Positions 44,204 through 50,341 of a stretch of DNA of 50,341 nt are shown piece after piece (the first letter of the stretch is position 1; each line of letters opens with the position of its first letter). The notes under the pieces were generated by a model that saw only the letters and a program-made list of their open reading frames with translations, searched no databases and was not told where the DNA came from. The stretch is from the NCBI GenBank assembly GCA_022695795.1, contig MU404228.1, positions 1 to 50,341 on the forward strand. The letters run 5' to 3'. Both the position numbers and the translations under genes were made by a program. This DNA comes from Biscogniauxia marginata (lineage: Eukaryota; Ascomycota; Sordariomycetes; Xylariales; Xylariaceae).

Positions 44204-44758
44204 ATGCCCCTTTACGACTTCACCCATAATGCATCATTGTCGTCCCAACAGCAGGACGACTTGGCAGCAGCCATCACCAAAATTCACACCACATATTTCA
44301 CGACGCCATCTTTTTTCGTGAATGTGCGGTTCACGTCTGCAGACGGATACAGAGCCTACGTGGGAGGCAAGCGCAAGCAAGCCAACATACTCACAGCGCG
44401 CGTGAGAACCAGTCCGGCGAGGAAGCGCGAGATGTTTGACGAGCTCTGCCTCCAGGTGGCTAAGGTGTGGAGAGAAATTGTAAGTGAAGGCGATCTCTCG
44501 AACTACAAGACGACTAGGTTCCTGCCTTGGATTTATGGGACTGATAAAAAGTAGGTCCCGGAAAACCCGGACCTGCGCGTCTTCATCATCGGGGGTATCA
44601 TCGCCGGACTGGAGCACGGTTTCGCAATCCCCGAGGCCGGGAAGGATAAGGAGTGGATCAAGAACAACCTCCCAGAGTTTCAAAAGAAAGCCGATGAGGG
44701 GATTACAGAGTTTCAAGAGCTGATAAAGGAGATTAAAGAGAGAGGATTGATTGATTAA
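44204..44758 (+). CDS. Tautomerase (cis-CaaD-like), two exons
   Basis: Exons 44204-44479 and 44555-44758 give 159 aa. The 75-nt intron has a perfect GTAAGT donor, an ACTGAT branch-like site and a TAG acceptor, junctions in phase 0. Without splicing the same frame ends at that TAG after 116 residues. The protein starts Met-Pro, so removal of Met leaves the N-terminal proline that is the catalytic base in the tautomerase superfamily; His 28 in ITKIHTTYF, a VNVRF strand and YVGGKRK follow the pattern of putative oxalocrotonate/cis-CaaD-like fungal enzymes. Exon 2 adds a conserved end: FIIGGIIAGLEHGFAIPEAG, KDKEWIKNN, KEIKERGL. It is probably a cytosolic enzyme on a small unsaturated acid; the substrate is unknown. 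Confidence 0.85.
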
Positions 44759-44799
44759 TATTTTATATTAAAAAGGAATAATAAGAAAAGAAAAAAAAC

Positions 44800-45090
44800 T
44801 TTGGAGCACTGGCGGCTTTTTTCAACCTTCATTTTTAACGACCCGGGTATAGGTCAAATGAGACCTTTCGAGCTTTTTATTTACCCTTGGCAAGGGGCGG
44901 GGTTTCCCGGTAACAGGCCGCCTGTAACCCATTAAACCGTGTTACCGGACTTAAACCCCATTTTATGTGTCCATCCTGGGTTCGAACCCAGCACCCCCCC
45001 GCCGGGGGGAGGCAGACTGCCCATTCTGTCACTAAGGAATCATTCACCTTTAACCGTTAGGCTAATCGCACCACACGTCTTTGAAACGCA
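44800..45090 (-). mobile_element. tRNA-derived SINE-like element
   Basis: On the minus strand TAGCCTAACGG (45064-45054) fits an RNA polymerase III A box and GGGTTCGAACC (B box, about 44990-44979) lies in a perfect CTGGG/CCCAG stem like a T arm. The boxes are about 64 nt apart. The would-be acceptor ends (GTGCGAT and GATGGAC) do not pair and the anticodon region is replaced by a G/C hairpin, so it is not a working tRNA. The body continues to an A-rich tail near 44800-44840 on the minus strand (TTAAAAATGAAGG, then AAAAAA). Exact ends are uncertain. Confidence 0.55.
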
Positions 45091-46554
45091 GGCGGTCGCC
45101 GGTTGAGAGCAGACCCGATTAATCGCCGTTTTACGTTTTGACACGCCCGGGTCGGCGGGTAATTAATCCACAATTGCCGTGGTCGGGCCCTCTTGCCAGC
45201 TGCCACGGCGGAAAAACAAGTTGGCACCATACCTCATGTAGGTACATCTTAGGACTAGGTACCTGGGTACCTAAGTATGTATACTAGAAGCCATTAATCC
45301 CCTTCCTTAACAGTCAAGGTGATCACGTAACGCTAAACCATGATGCACACCTGACTTAAAGAGAAGACGGGTGTTCTTTTTATTACTTATATCATCACTG
45401 TCACGATGCGGACCTTATAAGGGATACGAATAATGTTGTTGCACGAAGAGCTAGAACTAAAGATACATGGCCAGCGGTCGTCTTGCATACAAAACACTCC
45501 CCTTGTTTCCATGCGTGCTTGTTGTACCTGTGGTTCTATTCATGGCTTGCAGGCCTGACTAGTACAGGCCACCATAGTCCTAGGCGACAGACATCCTTGA
45601 CACTCCATAATGGTTTCCAAGTGTGAGAATTCGCGGCCGTGGGTGATTCTTTCACGAATGGCCCTACAAAGCACCATAGTGTTTTTATTATTGCCTGTAC
45701 ATACATACGCCTTACCCCAATGCTCTATTTGCCAGAGGGGCGAATAGGTGCAGAACAGACTGAGAGTGGTGGGCGTATAAGGTCACTATTGGACTAAGAA
45801 TAATCCCTAGGGAGCTAACTGTAGTCCTTTCGGGGCGTATATGACCCTTACATGCCCTATTTACTGTGGATCACGTCTCTCACGGCCACTAACCGCCAAG
45901 GTTACGTCCCCAGGCCCCTGACACTGTCTCGCATTCACACAGTAATATAGATGGTTCTCATTACAAACAAGTAGTATGAAGTGGAAGGAAAGAATGATGG
46001 AAGGGCGGTTCCAACTAACTCATATGAGCATTAATCGAGCCCACATGCACGACTAGCAACAAAGAGGAATTACTAGGCTGAAGAAAAGCTATTCTTATTC
46101 TTATCTTTCCGCTATATTGTCTCTGCAGCCTAGAAAGCACAACTTTTCCATTCGAAGTAGCGGGCACTAATAATCATATTCACTGAGCTGCGCGTGATCT
46201 TTTTAAATGTTAACACGCACACTCCTTACCAAAAGGGCCTTATTATATTGGAACCAAGAGAAAAAGCGAGATCACATGACAAACATAAATATAGCAATTT
46301 TTATTTTATGCCTAGAAAACTTGGTCTGAAATACTGAGGACATATTTGTGGTCTGGACATACCATATATTTACTCTCGTCATTTCGATCAGGAGACACTC
46401 TTGCCTTGCCTTAGCGCCCTGATACTTGGGAGTAAGCCTCGGCTTCATCTAGGTTAGAATACTACCCAAGCATTCAAATTGAGCATGGGAACCTAGATGG
46501 AAGTATCCGAGTTTTGAGGATTTAGCCTATTACTTCTTAGGAGTATGACAATAT
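45091..46554. other. Intergenic, no gene recognised
   Basis: Contains GGTACCTGGGTACC-type tracts near 45255-45275. No coding frame with family resemblance on either strand; it may include eroded 3' parts of the P450 relic. Confidence 0.4.
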
Positions 46555-46740
46555 TTAGACATTTAGAGCCGCATCGCTAGCAGCTTGTTGTCCAAGGCAC
46601 ACTCGCCGACCAAAACTGAACGTGGCGCAAAGAATGACATAGAAGAAGTTGGTCAAGAAACATGATGTCTGTTTATGTATTAAGAAAAGGAGGCCATTCC
46701 TCAGTGTATCTTTAGTACTTAAGCATTCGAGTGACAACAA
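46555..46740 (-). pseudogene. Cytochrome P450 heme-motif fragment
   Basis: 46620-46591 on the minus strand encodes FSFGRRVCLG, which satisfies the P450 cysteine heme-ligand pattern F-x-x-G-x-R-x-C-x-G, and the next residues (QQAASDAALNV) fit the start of the L helix that follows it. The frame stops directly after. I could not find the K-helix ExxR or the N-terminal membrane anchor upstream. A 10-residue motif match in a 61-codon frame suggests a relic of a P450 gene; coincidence cannot be excluded. Confidence 0.4.
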
Positions 46741-46789
46741 TACGATTACTCATACTCTTAGGTATGCTTCGTAAGACAAAATATCTTTT

Positions 46790-47047
46790 ATGAACAACTT
46801 GGTACGAGATGACGACGAGGAACCTCAAAGCTGGGTTTTCTACTCTGCATTTGCAATCGACATAGGTGTCCGATTCACGCCGCTTTTAGGCCGGAACTGT
46901 CCTGAGACTGGGGCGGCACAAAGCTCTGCCACAATTGCACAATTCTTTCATAACTTCAACGGAGCTTATTCTCACTCGCTCGATATTATGCAGTTATTGT
47001 CGTTTCCCCCAGTTTGCGAGCAAAAAGAAAAAAGGAATTTAAGTTAA
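46790..47047 (+). CDS. Hypothetical small ORF
   Basis: An 85-codon frame from an ATG (MNNLVRDDDEEPQSWVFYSA...). No domain, signal peptide or clear homologue is recognised. It ends just at the border of the right AT-rich block, so it may be a truncated gene or chance. Confidence 0.22.
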   Translation: MNNLVRDDDEEPQSWVFYSAFAIDIGVRFTPLLGRNCPETGAAQSSATIAQFFHNFNGAYSHSLDIMQLLSFPPVCEQKEKRNLS

Positions 47048-47059
47048 TTTACGCCTACG

Positions 47060-48462
47060 AGGCAAAACATTATAGTCTCAACCTCGAAGTGCAAGAAATT
47101 TAAACTTTTATAAGTATGCTTTTTTATATTATATTAATAGTTATAATTATTAACAAGTATAATCGATATATACTTAGTTATTTACTTAGTATTTAATTAA
47201 TATAATAAAAATTAATAAATGTACTATTTAATCGGTATAAAACTAAACTAATAAAAAAGTATATTAGTTTAAAAGTATAATATAAATCTTATTACATTAA
47301 TTAAGAAATATATTAATTTAAAGTTATATTACTAAACTTTACATATTAACATGGGGATTTAACTTATATTAATAAGGATTATACTAATACGCTTTACGTT
47401 TTAATATAAAAATTTAACATATATTAATAATATAATTTCATTTTTATTAATTAAAAGTTGTATTAATTTAACATCGTTTATATTACGTACTTAATAAAAT
47501 ATATTTAAAACTAGGTTTTAAAACGGCTATTAAATAAAAATGATTATTAAATGTTATTTAAAGCCTTATAATATTTTAAACGCTTTATAATTAATAAGGT
47601 TAACGTGGCTTAATTATAATAGTTAAAATAGGTGCCCTTTTTCTTAACTGTTAAATTATAACTTTATTTATATTTTTAACCCGAAAAATACATATCATTA
47701 TAATTATTAATAACCTTTTTTTAATTACCTCTTTTTTATTTTATATAATAAATAAAGAATACGTTATAAAGTTTTTTATTTAAACTTTTAAAGTAAAGCC
47801 ATTAATTAAAATAAAAATTAATAAAAAATAATAACTTTTTAATAATGAAATATACGAAACACGGTTTAAGTGTTTATTTAATTATTACTTTAAAAATTGT
47901 GAGATAATTATACTTAAATAATGTTATATAAAATGAGCTTATTTATTTATTAACATTTAATATAAGTAACCCACTTATTATACTACGTTATTAATGTTTT
48001 ATACTTATAATATATTTTAAATTATAATAAAAGTGCATTTTTAAACATGGATTAACTTTTTTAATATAGTTATTAATGGAAATTAAACGTAATATCAAGG
48101 GTCAAGTGATATAAAGAGGTATATAGCCTATAAAAGGCACAAAATGTGTTTTTATATATAAAGTACAGTATTTTAAGTATTTATAATTATAACTCTTTTT
48201 AAAATAATTATATTATCACTTATAATAAATGCCTTGTAACTTATTAAGGTTTAAAAGTATTAAAAATTATACGTTACACTTTTTAAGTAATGTAATTATA
48301 ATATATAAGTTTAAAATTTAATAAGTCCTTTAAAAAACCTTTATATAATAATAAGTTACTTTTATATAAATATTAATATAAAAGTTTTATATGGCAATTT
48401 TTTTCTAGCTTTTATTAATATTTCTATATAAAATACATATTATATATAATTATTACTTCTTA
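47060..48462. repeat. AT-rich block with degraded repeats
   Basis: Nearly pure A/T with no coding frame, starting sharply at about 47090. Short recurring phrases such as ATATTAATTTAA and TTAATATAAAAATTTAAC are visible, but I could not assign an element. Confidence 0.5.
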
Positions 48463-48486
48463 TAACGTGTCTTATAAGCGAGTAAA
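48463..48486. mobile_element. Terminal fragment of the AT-rich MITE family
   Basis: TAACGTGTCTTATAAGCGAG is identical over 20 bases to 781-800, the left end of MITE copy 2. It is cut off by the LTR at 48487. No matching right arm was found beyond the LTR. Confidence 0.55.
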
Positions 48487-48960
48487 TGTGACGAACCTCC
48501 TTGTGTGTTCCTAGTCAACTAACTTCACAGGTAAATACGTATTAAGTTTTCTTAATTTAAAGGTAATAATAAATCGAGATTAATTTAAGAGATTTATAAT
48601 GTTTTATTCGTTAAAGAGATTTTAAGGTACTTTTATTATAGTATTAAAAAGTAATTATAATCTTAAATTAATAACTAAGGAACTAAAATAAATAACTTTA
48701 ATATATAAGAAATCCCGTTTTTTTATATTTATTTATTCTGCTTTTTATTTTTTATAATTAATATATTAAATACCTTTAAATGAGTTTATTCACACTTATT
48801 TATTCTTTATTAAATACTATTAAATGAGTTTATTTATACTTATTTATATCACGTGATAACAAGTCGCTTTCCCTTTTAAGATTTATGTCCAGTGCGGATA
48901 TAAAAAGAGTAAAAATAGTACCCTTGTTATTTAATTGCTTACCCTGGTTGGTTCGTAACA
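48487..48960 (-). mobile_element. Solo LTR of the gypsy family, reverse orientation
   Basis: Plus strand runs TGTGACGAACCTCC to CTGGTTGGTTCGTAACA; 474 bp. Flanks are GTAAA (48482-48486) and ATAAA (48961-48965), a 5-bp duplication with one G/A difference. Two partial units of the 45-bp AT repeat lie around 48775-48845. RIP damage is light compared with the array LTRs. Confidence 0.88.
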
Positions 48961-50136
48961 ATAAATTATATAAGCAAGTAAACTAGTTTTTATAACTTTC
49001 GTAGTTTTAACTATTAAAAAATATTTACGTGGCATTAAAATTAATTAATAATTATTATTATTCGAATCGTTTTTTTTTTAGTTTTACGCTTTAAAAACTA
49101 AATATTTTTATATTAAATATTCGGTTTTTTAACGCTTAATTTAAATTAATTAATTTATTATATTTTCCAAGTTAAAACCCTTTAAAATTAAAATATAAAA
49201 TTAATTATAACTCCTTAAAATTTAAATTACTAAATGATTTTTTATTTATTATATAAATATTATTAATTATATCTTTATTTGTTATATAAATACGTATATT
49301 ATAATTAGTTTAATTATATATATTATATTATTTCTACTTAGTTATTAATTTTTTTCGAGACCTTTTTTTTTAATTATTAATCGTAATATTATTCTTTTTA
49401 ATTTATAAAGTTATTTCTTTTTTTATATTAAATATTTTTTATTTATAATTATTTATTTTTAGTTTTATGTCGCTTATTAAAAATATAATTTATTTCGTAA
49501 TAAAACTATTTTATATATTAATAATAAAGTAATTTTTATAAATTAATTATAAATATTTATAATAAAATTAAATTATAATAATATCTCGCGAATTATTATA
49601 AATTTTTTTATTTTTTAAAAAAAATTAATTTATATATTCGAAGTAATTATTATAATAATAAATATTTTTATAAAGCTAATTAAAAAATCTTTTTTATAAT
49701 ATAATAATAATAGCGTTTTATTAAGTTTTTTAAATAATTATTATATATATTTTTAAAACATTAAAATATATAAAATTAAAAAGTTATAATTTATATAATA
49801 AATAATTAAATATATAAAATATAATAATATTAAGTTTTTTATAATATTTTTTAAATTTTATAAAATAATAAATTTTATATTAAATTTATTTATTATTTAT
49901 CATTTTAATTTTGTTTTTTAATAATAATAAGTTATTATAATATTATAAAATTAACTATTTTTTTATAATTAATATAATAAATAATAATAAAATAAAATTA
50001 TTAATATTAATAATTTAAATAATTATAATTTATTTTCGATTTTTTATTAAGTTTATTAAAATCATTTATGTCGTTTTATATTTATTATTATTATATTAAT
50101 TTAAATAATTATTTTAAATATTTTATATTTTATAAT
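48961..50136. repeat. AT-rich block with degraded repeats
   Basis: About 48966-49110 is the inverted relative of about 17000-17170. The remainder is A/T with runs of TTATAATAATA and no coding frame. Confidence 0.55.
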
Positions 50137-50317
50137 TATTTTTAATATATATTTAAGTTTTTATATAAAGCTTTTTAATAATCGATTTATTTATTTAAAC
50201 GTGTTTATAATGATTTTTATCGCCGCACGAAATTAAAGGTTTAATTTTTTTTCGACGCGTTTCGCGTCGCGTTTACGTAATAAAAAGTTTATTATCGCGA
50301 TAATATAATTTAAACGA
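50137..50317 (-). repeat. Copy B of the window-terminal inverted repeat (uninterrupted)
   Basis: The reverse complement matches 251-430 in order and spacing, including TTTATTACGTAAACGCGACG next to a CG-rich spot and the AAAAGCTTTATATAAAAACT segment. It keeps more C/G than copy A (GACGCGAAACGCGTCG), so it is less mutated, and it runs through the point where copy A holds the MITE. Confidence 0.8.
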
Positions 50318-50341
50318 AATAAATAAATAAATAAATAAATA
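50318..50341. repeat. TAAA microsatellite at right edge
   Basis: About six AAAT units end the window, mirroring the TTTA run at 1-22. Confidence 0.9.

Noticed and set aside
44552..44554. In-frame TAG followed by 67 conserved codons in the tautomerase gene, suggesting stop readthrough
   Set aside because: A GTAAGT donor, an ACTGAT branch-like site and this TAG as acceptor form a normal 75-nt intron in phase 0, and the exon junction restores the family sequence.
44977..45077. A tRNA gene on the minus strand
   Set aside because: A and B boxes are present but the acceptor arms do not pair and no anticodon arm can be drawn. Treated as a SINE-like element.
1..50341. CRISPR arrays, bacterial-type operons or ribosome binding sites
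   Set aside because: Introns, Kozak-type starts and fungal families show nuclear fungal DNA. The repeats present are LTRs, MITEs and minisatellites without spacer structure.

Overview
This window looks like filamentous ascomycete (Pezizomycotina) DNA. The evidence is a three-exon eS30 ribosomal protein gene with short GT-AG introns and CTAAC/CTGAC branch sites, a Zn2Cys6 regulator, a PigL_N/STAND-type N-terminal domain, and alternation between ordinary-GC islands and extremely AT-rich blocks. The AT-rich blocks hold LTR retrotransposons ruined by C-to-T and G-to-A transitions, the signature of repeat-induced point mutation (RIP). Frequent GGTAGGTAC-type tracts would suit a sordariomycete, but I cannot name a species. 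There are no TTAGGG telomere repeats. Both window ends finish in TTTA/TAAA microsatellite next to inverted copies of one AT-rich repeat.

Layout: 1-816 is AT-rich repeat with a complete 332-bp inverted-repeat (MITE-like) element. 817-15942 is one insertion made of two head-to-tail Ty3/gypsy bodies and three LTRs (LTR-body-LTR-body-LTR), bounded by the 5-bp target duplication AACGA and sitting inside a second MITE. 14679-15109 and 16356-16759 are solo LTRs in reverse orientation. 16760-18300 is unclassified AT-rich repeat. 18300-21245 is an ordinary-GC island with an AflR-like Zn2Cys6 factor (minus) and a short TIR element in its upstream region. 21245-22950 is AT-rich with a further solo LTR and MITE. 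22950-26550 is ordinary-GC but nearly gene-free. 26555-27010 is an AT-rich patch.

The main gene island is 27 to 47 kb: a degraded PigL_N/STAND fragment (minus), an HNH-nuclease gene, an RRM-containing gene with two introns, a small ORF, a short kinase-like/FTA2-like protein (minus), a pseudogene with a large internal deletion (minus), the conserved housekeeping gene eS30, a protein-kinase-like gene broken at its 5' part, a cis-CaaD-like tautomerase with one intron, a tRNA-derived SINE-like element, and a cytochrome P450 heme-motif fragment. From 47.06 kb to the end the DNA is AT-rich again, with a solo LTR at 48487-48960.

The genes do not form a recognisable pathway. Apart from eS30 and the tautomerase this is accessory content between transposon-rich blocks: a lone regulator, a STAND-type fragment, an HNH protein, kinase-like proteins and relics. 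I found no convincing new multi-gene system. The strongest observations are structural: nested insertions that can be ordered from exact target duplications, an empty-site comparison between the two window ends, and several genes caught in decay. All similarity statements come from reading motifs and recalling families, not from searches.
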